Position numbers and translations under genes: made by a program. This document shows positions 24,332-32,322 of a stretch of 39,391 nucleotides of DNA, in pieces; position 1 is the first letter of the stretch, and the number at the start of each line of letters is the position of its first letter. Location of the stretch: IMG/VR virus record IMGVR_UViG_3300025141_000267, positions 1-39,391 of that record; one strand, 5' to 3'. This DNA comes from a virus. A model generated the notes under the pieces. That model was given only the letters and a program-made list of their open reading frames with translations, searched no databases and was not told where the DNA came from.

Positions 24332-24361
24332 TTGACTTATATTGCTTTTTTGTTATATATT
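24332..24361 (+). promoter_or_regulatory. sigma70-like promoter of gp32
   Basis: TTGACT (24332-24337) and TATATT (24356-24361) are 18 bases apart, within the block AAAAAGCTTGACTTATAT shared with the gp45 promoter. The AAAAAAGC before and GCTTTTTT after the -35 could also pair. Confidence 0.75.
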
Positions 24362-24385
24362 ATAGAGATAGAAAAAAATAGGTTA

Positions 24386-24446
24386 TATGGTTCATAAAAC
24401 CATAACTAATAAACGATAAACGATAAAACAATAGGAGAAGTAAAAA
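24386..24446 (+). promoter_or_regulatory. structured leader and candidate gp32 operator
   Basis: TATGGTT (24386-24392) pairs with AACCATA (24398-24404). It is followed by an unpaired A-rich stretch with two overlapping copies of AAACGATAAA (24411-24420, 24418-24427), then AGGAGAAG and the gp32 ATG. T4 gp32 represses its own mRNA by binding an AU-rich leader next to a folded element; this layout suggests the same autoregulation. Confidence 0.55.
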
Positions 24447-25214
24447 ATGGATATAAATGCAATCAAATCCAAACTCGCAACATTACAATCAACAAGTTCA
24501 AATAAAGATAACTTTTGGAAACCTGAACCAGGTAAACAAGTTGTTCGTATTGTTCCTTACAAACATAATAAAGATAACCCATTTATTGAGTTATTCTTTC
24601 ATTATAACTTAGGTAATAATAAAACTTACCTATCACCTGCATCATTTGGTCGTCCAGACCCAGTTCAAGAATTTTCTCAAAAACTAAAATCAACAGGTAA
24701 TAAAGATGAATGGATTCAAGGTAAAAGACTTGAACCTAAAATGAGAACTTTTGCACCTGTAATAGTTCGTGGCAGAGAATCTGAAGGTGTTAAGTTTTGG
24801 GGATTCGGTAAAACTGTATATCAAGAACTTCTTGGTGTAATTGCTGACCCTGATTATGGTGACATAACAGATGCTACTAATGGTAGAGATATTGGTATTG
24901 ATAGACAGACTCCTGCAGAGGCTGGAAATCAATATGGTAAAACTACTGTAAGAGTTAAACCAAATATGACTCCGATTACAGAAGATGCTGATTTATTAAA
25001 AAAAGTTTTTGATAATCAATCTAACTTGACAGAGTTGTATACAGAACCTACTTATGATGAGTTAAAAGAAGCTCTTCAAAATTATCTGAATCCTTCTGAT
25101 GAAACAGAAACTGCAGAATCAACTACAACTACAACTGAAAAAGTTGCAGAAAAAACTGAAACTGCAAAAACAGCAGATGTGTCAGATGCATTTGATGAGT
25201 TATTCAATACTTAA
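24447..25214 (+). CDS. 32: single-stranded DNA-binding protein gp32
   Basis: A 255-aa protein; T4 gp32 is 301 aa. The core (~25-180) matches gp32: NFWKPEPGKQVVRIVPYKHN, FIELFFHYNLGNNKTYLSP and VKFWGFGKTVYQELL. The linker at ~215-240 is Thr/Glu-rich, ending in an acidic tail DVSDAFDELFNT that in T4 recruits replication partners. The protein has no Cys, so the structural zinc site of T4 gp32 is absent. It coats single-stranded DNA in replication and recombination. It sits under a strong sigma70-like promoter with a folded leader, upstream of uvsX, its recombination partner. Confidence 0.93.
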   Translation: MDINAIKSKLATLQSTSSNKDNFWKPEPGKQVVRIVPYKHNKDNPFIELFFHYNLGNNKTYLSPASFGRPDPVQEFSQKLKSTGNKDEWIQGKRLEPKMRTFAPVIVRGRESEGVKFWGFGKTVYQELLGVIADPDYGDITDATNGRDIGIDRQTPAEAGNQYGKTTVRVKPNMTPITEDADLLKKVFDNQSNLTELYTEPTYDELKEALQNYLNPSDETETAESTTTTTEKVAEKTETAKTADVSDAFDELFNT

Positions 25215-25224
25215 TTAAATTAAT

Positions 25225-25305
25225 TTATGAGTGGGATGTATATTCTCACACAAGAAACTTTCCACAAGAATAAAAGTATTCTTAGCATCACTCTCCCACT
25301 CATAA
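25225..25305 (+). ncRNA. structured RNA element between gp32 and uvsX
   Basis: TTATGAGTGGGA (25225-25236) pairs perfectly with TCCCACTCATAA (25294-25305), a 12-bp closing stem. Inside, AAGAATA (25266-25272) pairs with TATTCTT (25277-25283), and TTCT/AGAA (25243-25246/25253-25256) gives a weaker third helix, so a three-way junction is possible. GTGGGA can alternatively pair with TTCCAC at 25260-25265. The uvsX ribosome site AGGAG follows at 25312. It looks like a cis-acting leader or mRNA processing element; no known RNA family recognised. Confidence 0.6.
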
Positions 25306-25322
25306 CATCATAGGAGAACAAT

Positions 25323-26441
25323 ATGTCAGAAAAAGACGAATTGGCTGGGATAATAGCCGATGAACTAAATAAACAGTTCAAACATCAACAAGTTGCTTAC
25401 TTTCTTGAAGAAGGTGGTAATCCTACTGATGTGACGGGTTGGATTTCAACTGGTTCAACGATGTTAGATTTAGCAATTGCTAATAAACCAAATGGTGGAG
25501 TTGCCGTAGGTAAAATCACTGAACTAAATGGTTTAGAAGGTAGTGGTAAATCTCTAATAGGTTCTCATCTATTAGCTTCAACACAAAAACAAGATGGTAT
25601 AGCGGTTTATATAGATACCGAATCAGCAGTATCTCAAGAATACTTGAGGGCTATTGGTGTGGATACAAGTAAAATGTTATATGTTCATCTTGAAACTTGT
25701 GAAGAAATATTTGATACCATTGAAACAATTGTTACTAAAATCAGAGAATCAAATAAAGACAAGTTAGTTACAATCTTGGTTGATTCATTAGCAGCTGCTT
25801 CTACTAAACAAGAAATGGATGCTGACTTTGATAAAGATGGTTGGGCAACAGCCAAAGCAATCATCATATCAAAAGCTATGAGAAAAGTAACACAGATGAT
25901 AGCACGACAAAAAGTTGCATTGGTTTTCACAAATCAATTACGACAAAAGTTGGGTGTAATGTTCGGAGACCCCTGGACTACAAGTGGTGGTAAGGCTCTT
26001 CCATTCCATTCATCAACTCGTGTTAGATTCAAAAATGCTGGACAAATCAAAGATGGTAATAAAGTTACTATTGGTATTAAAATCAAAGGACAAGTGATTA
26101 AAAATCGTCTCGGGCCTCCAATGAGGACTGTAGAGTTCCCACTTTACTTTGATAAAGGTATTGATGACTTTGGTAGTTGGTTAACTGTAATGAAAGAACA
26201 CAAACTTATAAAAGTTGGTGGTGCTTGGTATACATTACAACATTGTGATACTGAAACTGGTGAATTAATTAAAGAATACAAATTTTTATCTAAAGATTTT
26301 GAAAAACTTATGTTAGAAAATCAAGAGTTAAAAGATTATTGTTACGGATTAATCTGTGATGCTTGCATTCTGAAATATGATTCAAAAGAGTTAGGTATCG
26401 ATGATGTAACTGAAACTGAGGAGTCTGTGGATGAAATCTAA
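25323..26441 (+). CDS. uvsX: UvsX RecA-like recombinase
   Basis: A 372-aa protein; T4 UvsX is 391 aa. The ATPase core has Walker A GLEGSGKS (K76), the catalytic-Glu strand VAVYIDTESAVSQEYL, Walker B LVTILVDSLAA, and the DNA-binding loop region ALVFTNQLRQKLGVMFGDPW. It forms filaments on gp32-coated DNA and promotes strand exchange and recombination-dependent replication. The C-terminal acidic tail (DDVTETEESVDEI) is usual in this group. It follows the structured leader and has AGGAG before ATG. Its 3' end overlaps the FEN gene start by 11 bases. Confidence 0.95.
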   Translation: MSEKDELAGIIADELNKQFKHQQVAYFLEEGGNPTDVTGWISTGSTMLDLAIANKPNGGVAVGKITELNGLEGSGKSLIGSHLLASTQKQDGIAVYIDTESAVSQEYLRAIGVDTSKMLYVHLETCEEIFDTIETIVTKIRESNKDKLVTILVDSLAAASTKQEMDADFDKDGWATAKAIIISKAMRKVTQMIARQKVALVFTNQLRQKLGVMFGDPWTTSGGKALPFHSSTRVRFKNAGQIKDGNKVTIGIKIKGQVIKNRLGPPMRTVEFPLYFDKGIDDFGSWLTVMKEHKLIKVGGAWYTLQHCDTETGELIKEYKFLSKDFEKLMLENQELKDYCYGLICDACILKYDSKELGIDDVTETEESVDEI

Positions 26442-27495
26442 AAAAGACTTAAATGAAACATATTTATCTTTTTTAGACCAAACAAAAGATGATACACACA
26501 AAGTTGTAAATCATCTAAACGACAGAGTATTAATTGTGGATGGCTTGAATACATTTATTCGAGCCTTCGCAGTTAATCCTGCATTAAACGAAGACGGATT
26601 ACATATTGGTGGAATGATGGGTTTCTTAAAATCAGTTAGATATAGTTGTGATATACTAAAACCATCAAGGTGTATCATTGTGTTTGACGGAAAAGGTGGA
26701 AGTAAAAGAAGACAAAAGATATATCCAGAATACAAAGGCACTCGTAAAGTTAAACGAAGACTTAATCGTAATGTGGATTGGGGAACAGCTCCTCAAGACG
26801 AACAACATTCTATGAAACAACAAATGGGTAGGTTGATTGAGTATCTTGAACAACTACCTTTAACATTAGTTTCAATTGATGGAATAGAAGCAGACGATAC
26901 AATGGCTTATATATCTCAACAATTGTTACCAAAAAGTGATATAATATTAATGTCTACAGATAAAGACTTTATTCAATTAGTAGATGATAGAGTAAAAATA
27001 TGGAGTCCAACAAAAAAGAAACTTTATAACAAAAAAGCTGTATTTGAAGAATATGGGATACATTCTCACAATATTTTAACATACAGAATATTAGATGGAG
27101 ACAAATCTGATAATATAAACGGAATTAAAGGTGCAGGACTTAAAACCCTGAAAAAATTCTGCCCCCAATTTTCGGGTCAAGAAAAATTTACTGCAAAAGA
27201 TTTATTGGAATTTGCAGAAAAATCAGATTCTAAAATAAAGCTCTTGGAAAATATAAAAAAAAGTAGTAACTTAATAAAACGAAATTACTTATTAATGCAA
27301 TTAAATAATGTGGATATACCAAATCATACGAAGATGAAAATACAAGGAGCAGTAAATGGTAAAGTTCCACAATTGATTAAATATAGATTTCAAACAATGT
27401 TTTTAAAGGATAAATTACAATCAGCTATCAAAAACTTTGATAATTGGATTATGGAATTTACAAGATTAGATAGATTTAGAGGATTAAATGGCTGA
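26431..27495 (+). CDS. rnh: FEN-family 5' nuclease (RNase H, T4 Rnh-like)
   Basis: A 354-aa protein; T4 RNase H is 305 aa. It carries the acidic metal-site motifs of flap/5' nucleases in order: VLIVDGLNTFIRAF, CIIVFDGKGGSKRRQ, IDGIEADDTMAYI, ILMSTDKDFIQL, and the helix-3-turn-helix DNA-clamping segment DGDKSDNINGIKGAGLKTL. It removes RNA primers and flaps from lagging strands, acting with gp32 and gp43. The N-terminal ~30 residues precede the first motif and extend the T4 form. It overlaps uvsX and gp41, so the three are one operon. Confidence 0.88.
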   Translation: MKSKKDLNETYLSFLDQTKDDTHKVVNHLNDRVLIVDGLNTFIRAFAVNPALNEDGLHIGGMMGFLKSVRYSCDILKPSRCIIVFDGKGGSKRRQKIYPEYKGTRKVKRRLNRNVDWGTAPQDEQHSMKQQMGRLIEYLEQLPLTLVSIDGIEADDTMAYISQQLLPKSDIILMSTDKDFIQLVDDRVKIWSPTKKKLYNKKAVFEEYGIHSHNILTYRILDGDKSDNINGIKGAGLKTLKKFCPQFSGQEKFTAKDLLEFAEKSDSKIKLLENIKKSSNLIKRNYLLMQLNNVDIPNHTKMKIQGAVNGKVPQLIKYRFQTMFLKDKLQSAIKNFDNWIMEFTRLDRFRGLNG

Positions 27496-28843
27496 TAAGT
27501 TAACAGATTTTGGACATACATTTCAAGTAAAGTCAATTGCTAGTTTAATGACTAATCAAACTTTTCTTGAACAAATACATGATATACTTGATGAAAGTAA
27601 TTACGATAGTGATGGTTTAAAGTGGGTTGTTAAGGAATGTAAAAGTTATTTTGATGAATATAGAAAGTGTATAACACTTGATGTATTTAAAGTAAAGGTT
27701 AATGAAGTTGAGAATGATATATTGAAAACATCTATTGTTGAAAATCTTAAAGAGGTGTTTAGATATATGGAAGCACCTGATTTAGATTTCATACAAGATA
27801 AGTGTCTTGACTTTTTCAAAAATCAAACATTAAAAAGTGCTATTCTACAATCAGTTGAGATATTAGAAACTAAAGGTGACTATGAACAAATAAAAGTTAT
27901 TGTAGATGATGCTTTAAGAGCTGGTACTGAAAGAAACATAGGACACGAATACATTGAACACATTGAAGATAGGTATTCAGAAACCGCTAGAACAACAGTT
28001 CCAACTGGTTGGGATGTAATTGATGAACTAACTCAAGGTGGACTTGGTGGTGGAGAACTTGGTGTGATTGTAGCACCTGCGGGTGTTGGTAAAACTTGGG
28101 TGTTGGCTGCAATTGGTGCTAACTCAATGAAAAAAGGAAAACATATAGTTCATTATTCATTAGAGTTAAATGAGGCTTATGTAGGTTTAAGATACGATAG
28201 TATATTTACAGGTATTGCAAATCAGAATTTGAAATATCATAAAGATGATGTTCAAACTGAAATGGAAAAATTAAAAGGTGATTTGGTTATCAAATACTAT
28301 CCAACCAAAACTGCTAGTGTAAATACAATATCAGCTCATCTGAAAAGAATTATAAATCTTGGAACTGAAGTAGATATGGTAGTTGTGGATTATGCTGATA
28401 TATTGAAAGATACAGGTGGTTCAAGAGAAGTAAGACACGCACTTGGAAATATTTATGAAGATTTAAGAGGACTTGCTGGTGAATTTCAGATTCCAATATG
28501 GACAGCATCACAAGCTAATAGAAGTGCTCTTGACGAAGATGTGATTGAAGCTCAAAAGGTTTCAGAGTCATATCAAAAAGTGATGACGGCTGATTTCGTG
28601 ATGTCGTTATCGAGAAAAGTAGAAGATAAGATAGGTAACACGGGTAGATTCCATGTAATCAAAAATAGATTTGGTCCTGATGGTATTACTTATCCTGCTA
28701 AAGTAAATACTAACACAGGTATTATCAATATCTATGAGGGTAATTCTGTGGGTGGTAAAGAACAACAAGATAAAATAGACAATAGAGATAACTTAATGAA
28801 AAAAATGTTATCCAATAGATATGAGGATTTAATGAATGAATAA
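27488..28843 (+). CDS. 41: replicative DNA helicase gp41 (DnaB family)
   Basis: A 451-aa protein; T4 gp41 is 475 aa. The N-terminal domain (~1-150) is helical, as in DnaB-type helicases. The RecA-like motor has Walker A APAGVGKT (K202), an H1a-like ELGVIVAPAG run-in, Walker B VVVDYADIL, then IPIWTASQANRSA. It unwinds the fork as a hexamer and would work with a primase, which is not in this window. Its start overlaps the FEN gene (ATGGCTGATAA) and its stop overlaps the next small gene. Identity is secure. Confidence 0.92.
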   Translation: MADKLTDFGHTFQVKSIASLMTNQTFLEQIHDILDESNYDSDGLKWVVKECKSYFDEYRKCITLDVFKVKVNEVENDILKTSIVENLKEVFRYMEAPDLDFIQDKCLDFFKNQTLKSAILQSVEILETKGDYEQIKVIVDDALRAGTERNIGHEYIEHIEDRYSETARTTVPTGWDVIDELTQGGLGGGELGVIVAPAGVGKTWVLAAIGANSMKKGKHIVHYSLELNEAYVGLRYDSIFTGIANQNLKYHKDDVQTEMEKLKGDLVIKYYPTKTASVNTISAHLKRIINLGTEVDMVVVDYADILKDTGGSREVRHALGNIYEDLRGLAGEFQIPIWTASQANRSALDEDVIEAQKVSESYQKVMTADFVMSLSRKVEDKIGNTGRFHVIKNRFGPDGITYPAKVNTNTGIINIYEGNSVGGKEQQDKIDNRDNLMKKMLSNRYEDLMNE

Positions 28844-29132
28844 GTTTTTAGAAGCAATTTATGATATGATAGAAATAATAAATGGTGAGAGACCAGAAAC
28901 TAAAAGAAATGGTGACAGAAGAAGTGAAGATAGAGGAACAGATGATAGAAGAGCCAAGGGTTTTACAGAAGAACATACAAAAGAATGGTTAGATTGGGCT
29001 GAAAAACCAAAACGAGCTAGAGGTAAAAAAGGTAAATTCTTAGCAGATAATAAAATGACAAAAGATTTCAATGAAGCTTGGGTTGGTGGTAAAGCACCAA
29101 AAAGAAAGAGAAAGAAAAATGCCAAAAAATAA
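28836..29132 (+). CDS. small charged hypothetical protein after gp41
   Basis: A 98-aa protein with an N-terminal amphipathic helix (NKFLEAIYDMIEIIN), an Arg/Asp/Glu-rich middle (GDRRSEDRGTDDRRAKGF), and a Lys/Arg-rich tail (KAPKRKRKKNAKK). It overlaps the gp41 stop by 8 bases and the next small gene overlaps its end. Its composition suggests a nucleic-acid-associated or adaptor protein. No family recognised. It lies in the replication operon. Confidence 0.55.
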   Translation: MNKFLEAIYDMIEIINGERPETKRNGDRRSEDRGTDDRRAKGFTEEHTKEWLDWAEKPKRARGKKGKFLADNKMTKDFNEAWVGGKAPKRKRKKNAKK

Positions 29133-29265
29133 AAAATATATTTATGAATCACCAGATGGTGGCAAAACTATATATCGTAGAGAATTTGGAAATCATGAAA
29201 AAAAAGAAAAAATTTCGAGTGGTTATATAGAAATACCCGAAGATTATTGGGTATATGAAAGTTAG
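29119..29265 (+). CDS. small hypothetical protein (48 aa)
   Basis: A 48-aa protein from ATG 29119 (MPKNKKYIYESPDGGKTIYR), ending EIPEDYWVYES. An upstream in-frame ATG at 29071 lies deep inside the previous gene, in a frame of low-complexity sequence, so I take 29119. Sequence resembles short phage proteins with a 'KYIYESPDGGKTIYRR' pattern, of unknown function. It overlaps the previous gene by 14 bases and the Mom-like start by 11 bases. Confidence 0.55.
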   Translation: MPKNKKYIYESPDGGKTIYRREFGNHEKKEKISSGYIEIPEDYWVYES

Positions 29266-29890
29266 TGATTTTACAATAGAACCTGTTCACAAAAAGGCTG
29301 TTCAAGCTTTTATTGAGAAATGGCATTATTCACATTATGCTGGTGGTATACAACATAGGCAGTGTTTTGGGTTGTACTCTCCAGATGGTCCTTTTGGGTT
29401 ACCACGAATGATTGGTGCTATGATATATGGACAACCAGCAATGCCCGATACAGCAAAAAAATATCACCCTGATAACCCTTTAAGATGTTGGGAGTTACGA
29501 AGATTGTGTTGTATAGATGATACACCTACAAATACAGAGAGTTTTTTTATAGGTAAAACATTGAGATGGTTGAAACGGAATACAGATGCGGAGGTTATAA
29601 TATCTTATTCTGATTTACATCATGGTCATGAGGGAATTGTATATAAAGCTAGTAATTTTATAAATTTAGGACAATCACCTGCATCAAAAGTGTTAATGGT
29701 AGATGGTAGAGAGTTTCATGGTCGTTCGATGAACAATAAACACAGACCTTATGGTAGAGCATTAAAAAGAAGATGGGAAGCTAAAAAGGCTGGAGCAAAA
29801 GATGATGGTATATTTTATGTTGATAGAAAACCTAAGAACATTTATGTGTATTATTTGAATAAAAAAGTTAAGAAGAAAATGTTAAAGTGA
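29255..29890 (+). CDS. Mom-like DNA-modification protein (GNAT-fold)
   Basis: A 211-aa protein that matches the Mom family pattern: the aromatic N-terminal WHYSH (23-27), ELRRLCC (80-86), then IISYSDLHHGHEGIVYKASN (116-135) with N134 and F135, which resembles the SY.D..H.G.IY.A.NF core. In phage Mu, Mom attaches a methylcarbamoyl group to N6 of adenine and protects DNA from host restriction. The target modification here is not known. It is flanked by the 48-aa gene and, after a late-type motif, by the ribonucleotide reductase gene. Weak ribosome site (TTGGG); translation is probably coupled to the upstream gene. Confidence 0.7.
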   Translation: MKVSDFTIEPVHKKAVQAFIEKWHYSHYAGGIQHRQCFGLYSPDGPFGLPRMIGAMIYGQPAMPDTAKKYHPDNPLRCWELRRLCCIDDTPTNTESFFIGKTLRWLKRNTDAEVIISYSDLHHGHEGIVYKASNFINLGQSPASKVLMVDGREFHGRSMNNKHRPYGRALKRRWEAKKAGAKDDGIFYVDRKPKNIYVYYLNKKVKKKMLK

Positions 29891-29904
29891 TATTTATATA
29901 TGTT
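29889..29904 (+). promoter_or_regulatory. putative late promoter motif before the nrdJ operon
   Basis: GATATTTATATATGTT sits at the end of the Mom-like gene and 50 bases before the ribonucleotide reductase start, with AAGGAGAG as ribosome site. It is the only copy in this window that precedes metabolic rather than virion genes. Confidence 0.6.
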
Positions 29905-29953
29905 CATATCTCAAAGGTTGATATATATCACAAATTTCAAGGAGAGTAGGTAA

Positions 29954-31960
29954 ATGGAATACAAAAAATTTGCACTATCTGATAATTTTATAGACGGATA
30001 TAAGAGAAAAAGAGCCCCTTTTGGTTTTAATGGTTTAGGTGAACTCGTATATATGAGAACCTATTCAAGATTAAAAGATGATGGTAAAAATGAAATGTGG
30101 TGGGAAACAGTTCGTAGAGTTGTAGAAGGCACATATAATATGCAAAAGAAATGGATAGATTCACATCAATTAGGGTGGAATGCGTGGCAAGCACAAAGGT
30201 CAGCACAAGAGATGTATGATAGAATATTTAATATGAAATTCTTACCTCCTGGTAGAGGTTTGTGGGCTATGGGAACACCAATCACAGAAGAAAGAAATCT
30301 ATATGCAGCTCTTAATAATTGTGCATTTGTATCAACTAACAATCTAAAGGAAGATTTATCTAAACCATTTACATTCTTAATGGATGCTAGTATGGTTGGT
30401 GTTGGTGTAGGATTTGATACAAAAGGTGCAGAACAATTTGTAGTTAGAGGTCCAAAAGAAGACAGAGAAAAAGAAACATATGTGATACCTGATACGAGAG
30501 AAGGTTGGGTTGAATCTGTAAGAAGATTATTAGATAGTTATTTTCTTGGTATAACAGGAGTCGATTTTGATTACACAAAAATTAGAGAAGAAGGTGCACC
30601 AATCAAAGGCTTTGGTGGTGTATCAAGTGGACATAAACCACTTAAAGAAGTCCACACCGTTATCAGGGAAGTATTAGATAAAAATATAGGTGAACCAATA
30701 TCAGTAACTACAATTGTAGATATAATGAATTTGATTGGTAAGTGTGTTGTAGCTGGTAATGTTAGACGAACTGCTGAAATAGTATTTGGTGACCCACAAT
30801 CAGAAGAATATATCAATTTAAAAAATTATAAGAAAAATCCACATAGAGAACAATATGGTTGGACATCTAACAATTCAGTATTTGCTGAGTTAGGACAAGA
30901 TTATACAGATATAGCAGAGAGAATTTGTGACAATGGAGAACCAGGACTTGCTTGGTTAGATAATATGAGACACTATTCAAGAATGAAGAATGGTGGTGAT
31001 GATAAGGACCATAGAGTAGCAGGTGGTAATCCTTGTCTTGAACAATCATTAGAATCATATGAGTTATGTTGTTTAGTAGAAACATTTCCAGATAATCATA
31101 AAGATTTAGATGATTATATAACAACTTTAAAATATGCATATTTATATGCAAAAACAGTAACACTTGGAAAAACACATTGGCCAGAAACTAATCGTGTGAT
31201 GTTAAGAAATCGTAGGATTGGATGTAGTGTAAGTGGTATAGCTCAGTTCATTACTCATAGAGGACAAGGTGAGTTACGAAGATGGTTAGAAGAAGGATAT
31301 GGTGCCTTACAAAAATATGATAAAGGATATTCAGATTGGTTTGCAGTACCTCGTAGTATAAAAACTACATCAGTAAAACCAAGTGGTACAGTTTCATTAT
31401 TAGCGGGTGCTACACCTGGACTTCACTACCCTGAAAGTAGATTTTATATCAGAAGAATTAGATTATCAAATATGAGTCCATTGATTAAACCATTGGAAAA
31501 AGCTGGTTATAAAATTGAACCAGCTTTCGGTAGTGAGGATAGTACAGTTGTGATTGAAGTTCCTGTTGATGTAGGTGAAGGTATTAGAACTGTGAATGAT
31601 GTATCAATGTGGGAACAATTATGTTTAGCAGCATTCATGCAAAGGAATTGGGCAGACAATCAAGTAAGTTGTACTGTAACATTTGACCCAGAAAAAGAAG
31701 GTAAACATTTAGCATCAGCTCTTGATTATTTTCAATATCAATTAAAAGGTATTTCATTCTTACCTAAATTAGAATTAGGTGCATATAAACAAATGCCTTA
31801 TGAAGAGATTACTGAAAAAGAATATAATAAAATGGTTAAGAAATTAAGTTACTTATCATTCAGACAAGTTAAAGGTGCAGAAGCAGAAGTTGAAAAATTC
31901 TGTAACAATGATACTTGTGAGATTGATTTCGAACAGATTAAGGAAACACAAGAAGTATAA
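29954..31960 (+). CDS. nrdJ: class II (adenosylcobalamin-dependent) ribonucleotide reductase
   Basis: A 668-aa protein of the monomeric class II type, like Lactobacillus leichmannii RTPR (739 aa). Conserved residues: C123 in LNNCAFV; radical-site C361 and E363 in NPCLEQ; C372 in YELCCL, 11 residues after C361 as in RTPR; KPSGTVSLLAGATPGLHYP; and the C-terminal thiol pair C650/C655 in CNNDTCEID. It converts ribonucleotides to deoxyribonucleotides with B12 cofactor and needs a reductant, perhaps the thioredoxin-like protein at 23377. T4 uses NrdAB (class I) instead. It is likely the first gene of an operon running through the glutamine synthetase gene. Confidence 0.93.
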   Translation: MEYKKFALSDNFIDGYKRKRAPFGFNGLGELVYMRTYSRLKDDGKNEMWWETVRRVVEGTYNMQKKWIDSHQLGWNAWQAQRSAQEMYDRIFNMKFLPPGRGLWAMGTPITEERNLYAALNNCAFVSTNNLKEDLSKPFTFLMDASMVGVGVGFDTKGAEQFVVRGPKEDREKETYVIPDTREGWVESVRRLLDSYFLGITGVDFDYTKIREEGAPIKGFGGVSSGHKPLKEVHTVIREVLDKNIGEPISVTTIVDIMNLIGKCVVAGNVRRTAEIVFGDPQSEEYINLKNYKKNPHREQYGWTSNNSVFAELGQDYTDIAERICDNGEPGLAWLDNMRHYSRMKNGGDDKDHRVAGGNPCLEQSLESYELCCLVETFPDNHKDLDDYITTLKYAYLYAKTVTLGKTHWPETNRVMLRNRRIGCSVSGIAQFITHRGQGELRRWLEEGYGALQKYDKGYSDWFAVPRSIKTTSVKPSGTVSLLAGATPGLHYPESRFYIRRIRLSNMSPLIKPLEKAGYKIEPAFGSEDSTVVIEVPVDVGEGIRTVNDVSMWEQLCLAAFMQRNWADNQVSCTVTFDPEKEGKHLASALDYFQYQLKGISFLPKLELGAYKQMPYEEITEKEYNKMVKKLSYLSFRQVKGAEAEVEKFCNNDTCEIDFEQIKETQEV

Positions 31961-32322
31961 TGAAGTTTTTAACACGAAAATTAGTTACACCAGCCGATTT
32001 AAATCCTCGTGGAACTCTTCACGGTGGACAACTTCTAAAATGGATTGACGAAGAGGGTGGCATTCACGCTTGTTTGGAATTGGATACGGGTTTGATAGTC
32101 ACGAAGTATATATCAGAAATCAATTTTAAGTTTCCAGTATTGGAAGGTGATGTGGTGGAGATTGGAATGCAAACATTAGAAATAGGAAATACATCTGTTA
32201 CAATAGCTTGTGATGTTAGAAGTTTACAAGCAGATAGAATAGTTTGTAGTATAGAAAAAATGGTTTATATTAGAGTAAACAAATATGGTTTACCAAAAAA
32301 ACATGGGGGAATGAATGAATAG
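31960..32322 (+). CDS. hotdog-fold acyl-CoA thioesterase (YciA/YkhA-like)
   Basis: A 120-aa protein with the hotdog thioesterase signature PADLNPRGTLHGGQLLKWID (11-30), the central helix and following strand EEGGIHACLELDTGLIVTKY, and ISEINFKFPVLEGDVVEIGM. Members hydrolyse acyl-CoA; bacterial YciA and YkhA act on medium- and long-chain esters. It starts on the last base of the reductase stop (TAATG) and ends overlapping the next gene by 8 bases, so it is in the same operon. A phage-carried acyl-CoA thioesterase could redirect host lipid metabolism or release an acyl group from a carrier. Substrate is not predictable from sequence. Confidence 0.88.
   Translation: MKFLTRKLVTPADLNPRGTLHGGQLLKWIDEEGGIHACLELDTGLIVTKYISEINFKFPVLEGDVVEIGMQTLEIGNTSVTIACDVRSLQADRIVCSIEKMVYIRVNKYGLPKKHGGMNE

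Noticed and set aside
24322-24352. AAAAAAGC...GCTTTTTT hairpin as a terminator before gp32
   Set aside because: The stem is nearly all A-T, its loop holds the -35 box of the gp32 promoter, and the homologous region before gp45 lacks the right half, so promoter function fits better.
25225-25305. Possible tRNA between gp32 and uvsX
   Set aside because: The closing stem is 12 bp, there is no T-loop GTTCRA, no anticodon arm and no CCA-type end; the folding is different.
29071-29121. Longer start at 29071 for the 48-aa gene
   Set aside because: The added 16 residues lie in the coding sequence of the previous gene and have no ribosome site; ATG 29119 begins the recognisable part.
28859-29152. 97-aa minus-strand reading frame opposite the small genes after gp41
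   Set aside because: It is an antisense shadow of a Lys/Arg/Asp-rich coding gene. Its product is Leu/Phe/Ser-rich and it has no ribosome site or neighbours on that strand.
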